A stretch of 64,000 nucleotides of DNA. Origin: Archivesica marissinica (lineage: Eukaryota; Mollusca; Bivalvia; Venerida; Vesicomyidae). The position numbers and the translations under genes were made by a program. The DNA is taken from contig CM026397.1 in assembly GCA_014843695.1 (NCBI GenBank), forward strand, positions 51,384,101 through 51,448,100, given 5' to 3'. Shown here in pieces: positions 1 through 9,989 of this stretch; the stretch's first letter is position 1, and each line of letters opens with the position of its first letter. The notes below the pieces were generated by a model. It was not told the origin of the DNA, made no database searches, and saw nothing but the letters and a program-made list of their open reading frames with translations.

Positions 1-10
1 ACGTCACATG

Positions 11-761
11 TTTTTGCCTAACTGTGGAAATTGCCTACAGCGCGAGCATTATTATGTAAGCAACAGTTTTTTTTAACAAAACAATATAAATAAGGAACAC
101 TTACTTTAATAATAGGCTTAATTTATCATTTTCACTCAAAATTCATGTGTTGGAGAGCATTTTGTCTATATACTGTATCTAAAACACTAATTTAGTTTAA
201 CTTAGACAAACACACGGGGCATAAGAAGTCGTCGCCCCTCCTAATTACTCTGACTGGGTGCAGAACCGTAACTGGACCCATCCATCGAACACATCACACG
301 GTGCCTAACAGAGAATAACTAGGTTTACACAACCATGTATATCAGTTGGAGAACCTCTGTGAAAACACATGGACCTGAGGGCGAAAATCGATATTATGAA
401 TAAGGACCCCGTGTGTGTAATAACGGACAGAACTCATAAACACGGAGCAGTGAGACTATAATGACATTTTTATTCGTAAATATATTGGCGTGGCAGACGA
501 TGCATATGTCATTTTGGATAAAAAATTGCCAATTTCTTTAAAAAATGATATTTATATGGTGACATAAAACGGATATAGTGAAATTAGTGAAAACTGGGGT
601 AGGTTTAAAGTTTTCACCGCTAATTTACCTTGTCTGATATATTATGATCAGTTAGAAATAGATTGAAGTGCACAAGGTATGTTTATTTATAATTCCGGTA
701 ACTGGAGCGTGAAATATTGCGTGATCTCTCGCAACTTGCTATTTCCACAGTTGGGCGAAAA
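11..761. mobile_element. possible decayed DNA transposon bounded by inverted repeats
   Basis: The arm at 11-34 and the arm at 738-761 are inverted copies of each other, matching at 21 of 24 positions around the shared core AACTGTGGAAAT. No transposase reading frame lies between them and no convincing target-site duplication is visible, so this would be a non-autonomous or decayed element. The rest of the interval is AT-rich with no recognisable gene. A chance inverted repeat in a repeat-rich genome cannot be excluded. Confidence 0.35.
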
Positions 762-1160
762 CCTGTTCTGGGCGAAAACTCTTCACGCCGGGATATATCA
801 ATAAATTAAAACGGGACCCATTCAATATAATAACAAACTGTATGCCTCCAGAAACCACCATTTCATACCTAATCTACCACCAACAGGATGGGGATACCCC
901 ACCTCATAACCTCCCCCAAAATCCTGGACCCACCCCCTAGCTACGGGCCTGTGATTGAACTTTCTTTGTGTCGCTTATAGAATGGACATATGGAAAGAAG
1001 AGCAACCAATAAGGACATTTTCTGGAAAAACCAATTCAACTGTTCAACAAACAGATGCTACAGTACAGAATGAATTGCATATGTATATAGCTTTAATTTA
1101 ACTATATTACGAATTTTCATTCAAATTTACATTGGTTTTTAAATAAAATCGGCACAAAAA
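762..1160. other. no gene seen; possible hAT-like MITE end
   Basis: No coding signal is visible. The stretch at 936-951 (CCTAGCTACGGGCCTG) closely resembles the right end of the hAT-like MITE at 57305-57588, so a broken end of the same or a related family may sit here. The matching left end is not found nearby. Confidence 0.3.
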
Positions 1161-1242
1161 TGCTACACCCCACCCACTTTACATGTCAACTTGTTGCGCA
1201 ACATGAACACTGCTAAAACAGATGAAAATAATGAGGTTTTAC

Positions 1243-1366
1243 CCAGTGGAGAAATCCTTGGCATATTATCGATGAATTGTTTTTTTTGTGCCTTTGTCAA
1301 ATTTTGATTTGGGCCCTTTGTTTTCTTGGCTTTACCAACAACCGACCAATTACTGCCACTTGCCAT
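1243..1366 (-). CDS. candidate first coding exon, possibly TMEM214-like
   Basis: Seen: a minus-strand ATG at 1366 opens a 41-codon stretch beginning MASGSNWSVVGKAKK and ending near NMPRISPLG. It is basic and hydrophilic. A GTAAAA donor follows position 1243 in phase 1, and beyond it the frame turns into unlike sequence, as expected for an intron. Known: TMEM214 proteins (ER-membrane proteins linked to ER-stress apoptosis) begin with a short W-x-V-V-x-K-basic segment. Invertebrate members, as I recall them, continue into a lysine-rich stretch and an N-x-P-(K/R)-hydrophobic motif. Inference: this may be exon 1 of such a gene read leftward, with the other exons beyond position 1. No downstream exon is visible in the 1.2 kb left of it, so a processed fragment or a chance ORF remains possible. 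The family name is tentative. Confidence 0.4.
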
Positions 1367-1666
1367 GTTGCATAAAATTGAAAAGTATTGTTCAGGAAGT
1401 GACGACTACAATATTCTTTTCCATCCGTGCAATGACTCTTTTCCATCCCTAGTAGGATTCATCGGTGTTGTAGTACAAATAGCCTCAGTGTTTCAGAGAT
1501 GAGTATCTAGTTTAATTATATTTTATTGCTTGTTTATATACAATACAATTACAAATATAAGCATGATAAATATATAAGCAAAATGATACAACTGTAATGT
1601 TATGCTTATTCTTGAACACTGTAAGAATAAAATATAGAAGCAAACATCCTATTCCCAGTCAATATA

Positions 1667-1737
1667 AACTCGAGAGTGATTTATATAAGTTGAAAGAACT
1701 TGTTTCGCAATCGAGCTAAAATAAATTTGTATAAAAA
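1667..1737 (+). mobile_element. tail fragment of SINE family C
   Basis: This stretch is the reverse complement of the segment at about 5403-5472, sharing the sequence around CTCGAGAGTGATTTATATAA and GCAATCGAGCTAAAATAAAT. It represents only the tail of the element. The tRNA-like head seen in the copies at 4419 and 5403 is absent. Confidence 0.6.
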
Positions 1738-1769
1738 AATAAAAATATAAACTCCATGGAGTCCTACTT

Positions 1770-2085
1770 GAGTCGGTCACCTCAGCCAAATACCTTGGCG
1801 TAGAAAACCCAACTAACCTGTCGTTACGCTTACATAAAAAGGTCAACAAAGAAAGCTAACCAAACATTAGGATTTCTACGTTGAAACATCCAGGTCAAAT
1901 CCGAACTCCTTATGTCCATGGCTTACCAGACACTAGTGAGACCCCAGCTGGAATATGGCTCCGATATCTGGTCGCCCCATACCCAAACATTGATAGACCA
2001 AATTGAAGGTGTCCAACGAAGAGCAGCCCGTTGGATAAAGGCTGACTTCTACCGTACATTTAGGCAGCCTCATGATACATTGCTA
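1770..2085 (+). pseudogene. LINE reverse transcriptase, C-terminal fragment
   Basis: Three short conserved blocks occur in order but in different frames. First is SAKYLGV near 1786, then KKANQTLGFLR followed by a stop and NIQVKSE, then AYQTLVRPQLEYGSDIWSPH and VQRRAARWIKADF. This order is typical of the region after the catalytic palm of non-LTR retrotransposon reverse transcriptases (CR1/Jockey-like). The enzyme copies element RNA into the genome by target-primed reverse transcription. The catalytic YADD block is not present, at least one frameshift and a stop interrupt the frame, and similarity fades after about 2085. It is a dead fragment. The exact clade is uncertain. Confidence 0.75.
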
Positions 2086-2182
2086 GTTCAGGAAGTCAGG
2101 TTCAGTGTGGATCTTCACAACCTGTTCATGCCTACCAACGTAGAGGCCACGACGAGGCTTCTTGTCATTAGTATTGTTATAT

Positions 2183-2425
2183 AGATCCGCCCCCTGTGAA
2201 ATAGGAGACCGCTGCACTGGTAATCCAGGGATCGCAGGTTCGATCCCATCGTCTGACCCTAATAAAAGTAACAGTCTTTCAGATGGGACATTAAACCAAG
2301 GTCTCGTGTTGGTGCTGTACACCGTACACGTAAAAGAACCAGAGGAGACTGTGGAATGGGTCTCTGTCTGTATCATTGCACTATCCTCCAAAAATCTAAA
2401 ATAACTAATCTCTTCATGTGAGTAG
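2183..2425 (+). mobile_element. SINE family A, copy 1 (3' truncated)
   Basis: A tRNA-like head carries the anticodon-arm-like CTGGTAATCCAG and the B-box GGTTCGATCCC near 2238. A family-specific body follows, recognisable by CAGTCTTTCAGATGGGACAT, the CGTAAAAGAACCAGAGGAGA block and GTATCATTGCACTATCCTCC. The same body occurs at 26334, 47607, 48683 and 57898. This copy stops before the GCAACCGGTAGCGACG tail found in other copies. Such elements are transcribed by RNA polymerase III and mobilised by LINE enzymes. Confidence 0.85.
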
Positions 2426-2809
2426 TGGGTAATGTGTGTAGTGGTAGGCAGGCGGATGAGCAGGAGATCTATCCGATTAACCGTCTGCAACCGAGATATT
2501 AGAACACGAAACCAGTAATGCCCTGGTACCATTGTATCAATTTGTTTTACTAGTACAATATTACATGTTTAAAGAATAGACATATGTGAGCAACGGTGAT
2601 GTGTTCACTCTGAATGGCATAAACCAGATCTTACATGGTAGTGTCCTGTATTTCAGAAGGGTCCATCCTTTCATTATAAGTGTTGTAAGGTAGCCAACCA
2701 TCTATCCCTCTGCTAAACCTATGAACTATATTCCTACACCGTCGATAGAACATGCAAAGTCCGTAAGGCTATGACCATGACCATGTTAGTGATGATCTAC
2801 GAAAGTGTT
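2426..2809. other. no gene seen
   Basis: I find no coding, RNA or repeat signal that I can support in this interval. Confidence 0.6.
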
Positions 2810-3205
2810 TCACATGCTTACGGTTATGTTCACACACTTTAGAAATTGAATTTGGTAGGTACAATGCTATAGAAAGAGAAAATCGGTTATGTAAACTATG
2901 TAACCAAAAGTCGGTTGAATCGGAGTATCACTTTTTGCTATGTTGTACGAGATACACAAGTTTAAGAACTAAATACCTTGATAATATATCTTGACCGTGT
3001 GTACAGATATCCAATACTATCATGTCTTCTAAGAATACAATATAATTGTTAAACATATCTAATTATATAAAGGAATATTTGTGTATGTCTTTGCCATAGT
3101 TTATACTCATGTAAATGGCCAAAGGCAATGTATTGCTGATAATGCCAATATACTTGAAACAAACCATATCTATTCGAAATGCTCGTTCAAAATAAAGTAT
3201 TAATT
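2810..3205 (+). pseudogene. LINE reverse transcriptase tail plus 3' UTR
   Basis: The frame from about 2830 reads HTLEIEFGRYNAIERENRLC, then LCNQ, EYHFLLCC and TRYTSLRTKYL before a stop near 2991. The spacing of two cysteines, then H, then C is the C-terminal zinc-knuckle-like region found at the end of many LINE reverse transcriptases. The frame continues past the stop with MSSKNT and LLNISNYIKEYL, also typical of this tail. The following 100 bases contain ATGGCCAAAGGCAATGTATT and AATAAAGTATTAATT, which look like the element's 3' UTR and end. It is a truncated copy with stops and no catalytic domain. It belongs to a different family from the fragment at 1770 or at least a different region of one. 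Confidence 0.75.
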
Positions 3206-3238
3206 AATCCTACACAAATTAATTATTCCATTTCTTAC

Positions 3239-3553
3239 AGGGGGCCTACTCAATGACAAGGTCAAATCCGTGATTGGGTCAAGCAAGATCTGCTGGATGG
3301 GCTACATATTTTTTCCACGTCCATCACAAGTTACTGGAACGATCATGGTGAACAACATGTCGGTATAATGAAGAATGGTGTCTATATAGCAGGTGCTTAC
3401 GTTGACGAAATCGGTAGTTCCATAACAATAGCAATGCAGCTACAAATAGGTGACACAGTCTGGGTGAAACATATTGATCACGACAAATGGCGCTTTGTAT
3501 GGTGGGTGTCTAACACGTTTCATGGGTTGTTTGATTACTGCTTTGTAAGTTAG
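3239..3553 (+). pseudogene. C1q-domain protein, last-exon remnant
   Basis: Known: C1q domains form trimeric jelly-roll heads of secreted recognition proteins. Bivalves carry hundreds, many used in innate recognition. Seen: a pyrimidine-rich acceptor TTTCTTACAG ends at about 3240 and is followed by GAYS in one frame. In another frame come GLHIFSTSITSYWNDHG and VGIMKNGVYIAGAY, then AMQLQIGDTVWVKH and NTFHGLF before a stop at 3551-3553. These match the usual C1q order: (G)GAY, GLY-x-FS, KNG, LxxGDxVW, and a final F-x-G-(F/L). Odd: the shift in frame between GAYS and GLHIFS needs at least one indel. The glycine-glycine turn before the last strand reads WW, and the ending is abnormal (DYCFVS). Upstream collagen-like or signal-peptide exons are not visible. 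I infer a decayed or partial gene copy. Confidence 0.65.
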
Positions 3554-3674
3554 AAAATAAATAACAATACCATTAACTTGTTTTTCGGTTGCAGACATTT
3601 GTAATTTATCTCGTAGATCATTAAATAGTATGGATAATTATGTGTGATACATTAAACAATGTATTACTGGAGAA

Positions 3675-3882
3675 GGATCTCCGTGGCCGAGTGGCTACGG
3701 TCGTTAGCTTCAAATTATGTGTTCCTCGCCGCTATAAGTTCGAATCCAACAGAGGTTGTCGAATTCTTTCATGTGAGGAAGCTATCCAGCTGGCTGGCTG
3801 TACTTTGTTGGTTCAACTGGCCTACATTTCCGTGTCTGAAATACTGCTCGAATATGCATCCAATGTCTTCCTCAACCGAATA
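3675..3882 (+). mobile_element. SINE family B, copy 1
   Basis: A head with the type II tRNA-like A-box GTGGCCGAGTGGCTACGG near 3682 and the B-box AAGTTCGAATCC near 3737 is followed by CATGTGAGGAAGCTATC. The latter block also occurs at 26248, just after a B-box. The tail near 3825-3880 (GTGTCTGAAATACTG, TCTTCCTCAACC) is degenerate. It derives from a leucine- or serine-type tRNA. The anticodon arm no longer folds well, so it is not a functional tRNA. Confidence 0.7.
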
Positions 3883-4418
3883 TTTACATCGCTATTGCAT
3901 ATCCCTTTCCTTCGATGAACGTATGTGCCCTGATTGTAAAATGTTCGTACATTTGTTCCCAAGTAATGATATGCAGCTGACATGCGCACTAGAAGTTACG
4001 GGCATGCGCATTCGAAGGAAGCGTTCGTCGCGAGAAAAGGCGTGTCTTACAATGTACGCTGTTCCAACGATGAACTATATACCTGTTGCGATACACGATA
4101 CGTTGCAAATCTGGATTAAAAACATTTAACATGTATATGCAAAGTGTGCTATGTTTTCTTTGTGTCATTGAAAAGAATAATTAATGTAAATATAAGTATT
4201 GAATTGCGGGTTAATAGTTTCCATCGGGGTATGAACTACATTGGGCGTATTTAACGTTAGCGTGAATGCCATCGCGTCGCATCCACACACTTTACAATCA
4301 TTCCTTAATAACAGCTGGGAAGTCTAATTATGACCTAAGCTGTTGGTGCGACACCAAAACAGATATAAAAATACAAAAACTAGTGTTACCTTTTCTAGTA
4401 CTTTCTAGTATTTAGTGC
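3883..4418. other. no gene seen
   Basis: No supported feature is found. The open frames crossing 3640-4129 run through the SINE and have no coding character I recognise. Confidence 0.55.
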
Positions 4419-4690
4419 AGACAAATTTATTTTGGTTTGATTGTGGAACAAGTTCTTACAACATAAGTTTAATCGATTTCGAGACCTCATTCCTGGTGGA
4501 ATATATCGCCATGAGGGAGAGATAGAAGAAGACATGTCGAATGTAAGCGCCTTGTCTAAGAGCGCACACGAAATGGCTACAGCTGGGCGGCTTGAACTCC
4601 ATGCCTCTCACACCTTAAGTGAATGCGCTACCACAGCGCTATCATCGCACCACCACCGCGTTACCACTGCTCTATCACGTTGTCCTATCT
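4419..4690 (-). mobile_element. SINE family C, head-containing copy
   Basis: Read on the minus strand, a tRNA-like head (A-box around TAGCGCTGTGGTAGCGC, B-box around GGAGTTCAAGCC) lies near 4585-4652. The body runs down to 4419 and includes the GACCTCATTCCTGGTGGAAT block (plus-strand spelling). The same head and body order is seen at 5403-5633. A second head-like piece (plus strand ACCACTGCTCTATCACG) sits just beyond at about 4663-4679, which suggests a tandem or nested partial copy. Confidence 0.65.
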
Positions 4691-4910
4691 ACTGGTATTT
4701 AGAACATAAACTGGGAACTATTATGCAATATAATGTCTGTAGCAAAACATTTTGATTTATCAAATAAGCTGCATACTTTCCCGATATTATTACCTATGTT
4801 GCGTAGTATGGGTGTGCTATATATAGGACATACATCTATTCTTGTAAAGTAGGCAATATTCACCGCCAATACAATATTAAAGGGTATAATACATGTCTAC
4901 AGTAAAGGAA

Positions 4911-4939
4911 GATAGATGGATGGATGGATGGATAGATAA
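4911..4939. repeat. GGAT/GATA microsatellite
   Basis: About seven tandem four-base units, mostly GGAT with GATA at the edges. Confidence 0.9.
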
Positions 4940-4989
4940 TAAAGGAATATGTGTATGTTTCAATGTATGTTGAATTATAGCATTCTATG

Positions 4990-5085
4990 TTCATAAATGG
5001 TAGCAGTGGTAGCGCTTCAGGTGCGAGAGGTCCGGAGTTCGTGCCCAGCTGTAGCCATGGTTGAACTCGAGTGTGTCCACACACA
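4990..5085 (+). mobile_element. tRNA-like SINE head, family C-related
   Basis: GGTAGCAGTGGTAGCGC resembles an A-box and GTCCGGAGTTCGTGCC a B-box, with the intervening GCTTCAGGTGCGAGAG shared with the head at 5567-5630. The sequence after it differs from the family C body. It is either a related family or a recombined copy. Confidence 0.5.
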
Positions 5086-5228
5086 CAAAAAGTGACCTGC
5101 GAGTCATAATCAGAATTGATTGCTGGGCAGAATGACATAGAGAAAATATCACCAGGTGCTCGTTTTTAGAAGACTTGTTCAAAAATCCAATAGCAAATAA
5201 CACTCATGAATAATTATCTATCGATACA

Positions 5229-5340
5229 TAGTTTATACAAATTCGCTTAGTTCGATTTAGAGAGACGCAGTTCTTACATCAAAGTTCAATCGCTCTCGTG
5301 ACCTCATTCTTCATGGAATCAATTTATCGGAATGAGATAG
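5229..5340 (-). mobile_element. SINE family C fragment without head
   Basis: It shares with the copies at 4419 and 5403 the order TTTATACAAATT, AAGTTCAATCGCTCTCG-like and GACCTCATTCTT. It stops before the tRNA-like head. Confidence 0.6.
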
Positions 5341-5402
5341 GGTCTTGATTAAGGACACATGTATTCACTATTGTTTGGCTCAAGTGTCGTTATTCCCCTT
5401 TA

Positions 5403-5633
5403 GTTTATACAAATTTATTTTAGCTCGATTGCGAAACAAGTATTTCAACTTATATAAATCACTCTCGAGACCTCATTCCTGATGAAATCCATCGCCACGA
5501 GGGAGAGAGAAGAGGCAACGTGGAATTTAAATGCCTTGCCTAAGGGCACAATCGTAACGGCTCCAGTGGGGCTCGAACTCCGGACCTTTCGCACCTGAAG
5601 CGAACGCGCATCCACTGCGCTATCACGACTTCC
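5403..5633 (-). mobile_element. SINE family C, best-preserved copy
   Basis: On the minus strand the element begins with a tRNA-like head at about 5633 (GTGATAGCGCAGTGGATGCG as A-box region, CCGGAGTTCGAGCCCC as B-box). It continues through the CACGAGGGAGAGAGAAGAG and GACCTCATTCCTGATG blocks (plus-strand spelling) to a tail at 5403. No clear target-site duplication is seen. Four partial relatives in the first 5.7 kb make it the densest family here. Confidence 0.7.
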
Positions 5634-5635
5634 AC

Positions 5636-6560
5636 TTTAACAATGCTCTTCCAGTTCTGCCACACACATGCAAATACAGTAGCAGTTTTCAAATGTCTGT
5701 TAAATAATTACCTTCCAAAAGTGCCTAGCTACTTCTATACAGGCGATCGGAAACTACAAATACTAATTTGAATTGTTTGACAAGAACATCATTGATTCTT
5801 CCTATTGCGAATGTGAAGCAATCGAAAACTGTTGCCACTATTTCCTTGTTTGTGCCAGACACACAACTTTAAGACCTGAAATTCTGAATTCCATTTCTCA
5901 TATTTGTAATCCTACAATAGACGTCACCCTACAAGGAAATCCTTTGCTTACAAATAATTCTAATGCTTTCGTATTCAACGTTATACACACTTATATTATA
6001 GATACAAAGCGGTGTTAACATACTTCATATGATTTGTGCCACTATGTGAATGAAAATACTACAGTGCTATTAATACTTTTCTTGCTTCGAACGAGTATAT
6101 TCTCTTTTCAATGACCGTGTGAACACTTAGTGCAGTGTCGGATCACATTAGCATCGTGTTTGTGTCGTGATTCTCGCCTGTCGCTTCCTAAGAACCGTCG
6201 CGGCGTGTTGTTCATTCATCCTTTACAATTCTTTTCCCTTTTAGATATATCCTTTTTTGTCTTTTTTTATCATCTTCCATTTGTTGGTTTTCTTTCTTTT
6301 AATTGTTTTTTTCCTCAACAACTTTCCAAGCTCTTATGTATCACAACATTAATTTAGATATCATGAAGTAAGCAAATTTATAATTATATATATAATTAAA
6401 GTCCCTTGTGAACTTGTAAATAGTCATGCCATGAAATATTTGTAAATTATTTAGGAAGGAGAGGACAACCAAAAGCTGTATAGCTTTCTGTCCAATTCCG
6501 TATTTCAATTGTTGTAAATAACCATGTACATGATAGAAAATATATATGTTTAAACCAACA
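5636..6560 (+). pseudogene. LINE reverse transcriptase tail with long 3' UTR
   Basis: The open part at about 5773-6017 reads CECEAIENCCHYFLVC followed by ARHTTLRPEILNSIS and GNPLLTNNSNAFVFNVIHTY, ending with DTKRC and a stop at 6015-6017. The C-x-C ... H ... C arrangement followed by GNP-L and V-H-x-Y-I is typical of LINE ORF2 C-termini. Upstream from about 5640 the frame is broken. Downstream, the T-rich tract at 6220-6330 and the hairpin-forming AAAGCTGTATAGCTTT at 6472-6487 fit a LINE 3' UTR. The element ends before the gap. The catalytic region is missing, so it is 5'-truncated, as is usual for LINEs. Confidence 0.75.
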
Positions 6561-6584
6561 ACACTGTTTTCGGATAGTCGCGAG

Positions 6585-7584
6585 NNNNNNNNNNNNNNNN
6601 NNNNNNNNNNNNNNNNNNNNNNNNNNNNNNNNNNNNNNNNNNNNNNNNNNNNNNNNNNNNNNNNNNNNNNNNNNNNNNNNNNNNNNNNNNNNNNNNNNNN
6701 NNNNNNNNNNNNNNNNNNNNNNNNNNNNNNNNNNNNNNNNNNNNNNNNNNNNNNNNNNNNNNNNNNNNNNNNNNNNNNNNNNNNNNNNNNNNNNNNNNNN
6801 NNNNNNNNNNNNNNNNNNNNNNNNNNNNNNNNNNNNNNNNNNNNNNNNNNNNNNNNNNNNNNNNNNNNNNNNNNNNNNNNNNNNNNNNNNNNNNNNNNNN
6901 NNNNNNNNNNNNNNNNNNNNNNNNNNNNNNNNNNNNNNNNNNNNNNNNNNNNNNNNNNNNNNNNNNNNNNNNNNNNNNNNNNNNNNNNNNNNNNNNNNNN
7001 NNNNNNNNNNNNNNNNNNNNNNNNNNNNNNNNNNNNNNNNNNNNNNNNNNNNNNNNNNNNNNNNNNNNNNNNNNNNNNNNNNNNNNNNNNNNNNNNNNNN
7101 NNNNNNNNNNNNNNNNNNNNNNNNNNNNNNNNNNNNNNNNNNNNNNNNNNNNNNNNNNNNNNNNNNNNNNNNNNNNNNNNNNNNNNNNNNNNNNNNNNNN
7201 NNNNNNNNNNNNNNNNNNNNNNNNNNNNNNNNNNNNNNNNNNNNNNNNNNNNNNNNNNNNNNNNNNNNNNNNNNNNNNNNNNNNNNNNNNNNNNNNNNNN
7301 NNNNNNNNNNNNNNNNNNNNNNNNNNNNNNNNNNNNNNNNNNNNNNNNNNNNNNNNNNNNNNNNNNNNNNNNNNNNNNNNNNNNNNNNNNNNNNNNNNNN
7401 NNNNNNNNNNNNNNNNNNNNNNNNNNNNNNNNNNNNNNNNNNNNNNNNNNNNNNNNNNNNNNNNNNNNNNNNNNNNNNNNNNNNNNNNNNNNNNNNNNNN
7501 NNNNNNNNNNNNNNNNNNNNNNNNNNNNNNNNNNNNNNNNNNNNNNNNNNNNNNNNNNNNNNNNNNNNNNNNNNNNNNNNNNNN
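6585..7584. other. assembly gap (1000 N)
   Basis: Exactly 1000 undetermined bases, so a placeholder of unknown true length. The left edge of array R1 lies inside it. Confidence 0.99.
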
Positions 7585-9989
7585 TGTACTGTTGGGTAGT
7601 GTATTCCAGCAGTGAGCAGTGTACTGTTGGGTAGTGTATTCCAGCAGTGAGCAGGGTACTGTTGGGTAGTGTATTCCAGCAGTGAGCAGTGTACTGTTGG
7701 GTAGTGTATTCCAGCAGTGAGCAGGGTACTGTTGGGTAGTGTATTCCAGCAGTGAGCAGTGTACTGTTGGGTAGTGTATTCCAGCAGTGAGCAGGGTACT
7801 GTTGTGTAGTGTATTCCAGCAGTGAGCAGTGTACTGTTGGGTAGTGTATTCCAGCAGTGAGCAGTGTACTGTTGGGTAGTGTATTCCAGCAGTGAGCAGG
7901 GTACTGTTGGGTAGTGTATTCCAGCAGTGAGCAGTGTACTGTTGGGTAGTGTATTCCAGCAGTGAGCAGGGTACTGTTGGGTAGTGTATTCCAGCAGTGA
8001 GCAGTGTACTGTTGGGTAGTGTATTCCAGCAGTGAGCAGTGTACTGTTGTGTAGTGTATTCCAGCAGTGAGCAGTGTACTGTTGGGTAGTGTATTCCAGC
8101 AGTGAGCAGTGTACTGTTGGGTAGTGTATTCCAGCAGTGAGCAGGGTACTGTTGGGTAGTGTATTCCAGCAGTGAGCAGGGTACTGTTGGGTAGTGTATT
8201 CCAGCAGTGAGCAGTGTACTGTTGGGTATGTATTCCAGCAGTGAGCAGGGTACTGTTGGGTAGTGTATTCCAGCAGTGAGAAGTGTACTGTTGGGTAGTG
8301 TATTCCAGCAGTGAGCAGTGTACTGTTGGGTAGTGTATTCCAGCAGTGAGCAGGGTACTGTTGGGTAGTGTATTCCAGCAGTGAGCAGTGTACTGTTGTG
8401 TAGTGTATTCCAGCAGTGAGCAGTGTACTGTTGTATAGTGTATTCCAGAAATGAGCAGGGTACTGTTGGGTAGTGTATTCCAGCAGTGAGCAGGGTACTG
8501 TTGTGTAGTGTATTCCAGCAGTGAGCAGTGTACTGTTGGGTAGTGTATTCCAGCAGTGAGCAGTGTACTGTTGGGTAGTGTATTCCAGCAGTGAGCAGTG
8601 TACTGTTGGGTAGTGTATTCCAGCAGTGAGCTGGTACTGTTGTGTAGTGTATTCCAGCAGTGAGCAGTGTACTGTTGTGTAGTGTATTCCAGCAGTGAGC
8701 AGTGTACTGTTGTGTAGTGTATTCCAGCAGTGAGCAGTGTACTGTTGTGTAGTGTATTCCAGCAGTGAGCAGTGTACTGTTGTGTAGTGTATTCCAGCAG
8801 TGAGCAGTGTACTGTTGGGTAGTGTATTCCAGCAGTGAGCAGGGTACTGTTGGGTAGTGTATTCCAGCAGTGAGCAGTGGTACTGTTGTGTAGTGTATTC
8901 CAGCAGTGAGCAGTGTACTGTTGTGTAGTGTATTCCAGCAGTGAGCAGTGTACTGTTGGGTAGTGTATTCCAGCAGTGAGCAGGGTACTGTTGGGTAGTG
9001 TATTCCAGCAGTGAGCAGGGTACTGTTGGTAGTGTATTCCAGCAGTGAGCAGTGTACTGTTGTGTAGTGTATTCCAGCAGTGAGCAGTGTACTGTTGGGT
9101 AGTGTATTCCAGCAGTGAGCAGTGTACTGTTGGTAGTGTATTCCAGCAGTGAGCAGGGTACTGTTGGGTAGTGTATTCCAGCAGTGAGCAGGGTACTGTT
9201 GGGTAGTGTATTCCAGCAGTGAGCAGTGTACTGTTGGGTAGTGTATTCCAGCAGTGAGCAGTGTACTGTTGTGTAGTGTATTCCAGCAGTGAGCAGTGTA
9301 CTGTTGGGTAGTGTATTCCAGCAATGAGCAGGGTACTGTTGGGTAGTGTATTCCAGCAGTGAGCAGGGTACTGTTGGGTAGTGTATTCCAGCAATGAGCA
9401 GTGTACAGTTGGGTAGTGTATTCCAGCAGTGAGCAGGGTACTGTTGGGTATGTATTCCAGCAGTGAGCAGGGTACTGTTGGGTAGTGTATTCCAGCAGTG
9501 AGCAGGGTACTGCTGGGTAGTGTATTCCAGCAGTGAGCAGTGTACTGTTGGGTAGTGTATTCCAGCAGTGAGTAGATTACTGTTGGTTAGTGTATTCCAG
9601 CAGTGAGTGAGCAGGGTACTGTTGGGTAATGTATTCCAGCAGTGAGCAGTGTACTGTTGGGTAATGTATTCCAGCAGTGAGCAGTGTACTGTTGGGTAGT
9701 GTATTCCAGCAGTGAGAAGTGTACTGTTGGGTAGTGTATTCCAGCAGTGAGCAATGTACTGTTGGGTAGTGTATTCCAGCAGTGAGCAGGGTACTGTTGG
9801 GTAGTGTATTCCAGCAGTGAGCAGTGTACTGTTGTGTAGTGTATTCCAGCAGTGAGCAGTGTACTATTGTATAGTGTATTCCAGAAATGAGCAGGGTACT
9901 GTTGGGTAGTGTATTCCAGCAGTGAGCAGGGTACTGTTGTGTAGTGTATTCCAGCAGTAAGCAGTGTACTGTTGGGGAGTGTATTCCAG

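Noticed and set aside
2162..2404. Small ORFs on both strands at 2083-2532, and similar ones at 26387-26690 and 47670-47909
   Set aside because: They translate the SINE A body in both orientations. The same peptides recur with the SINE.
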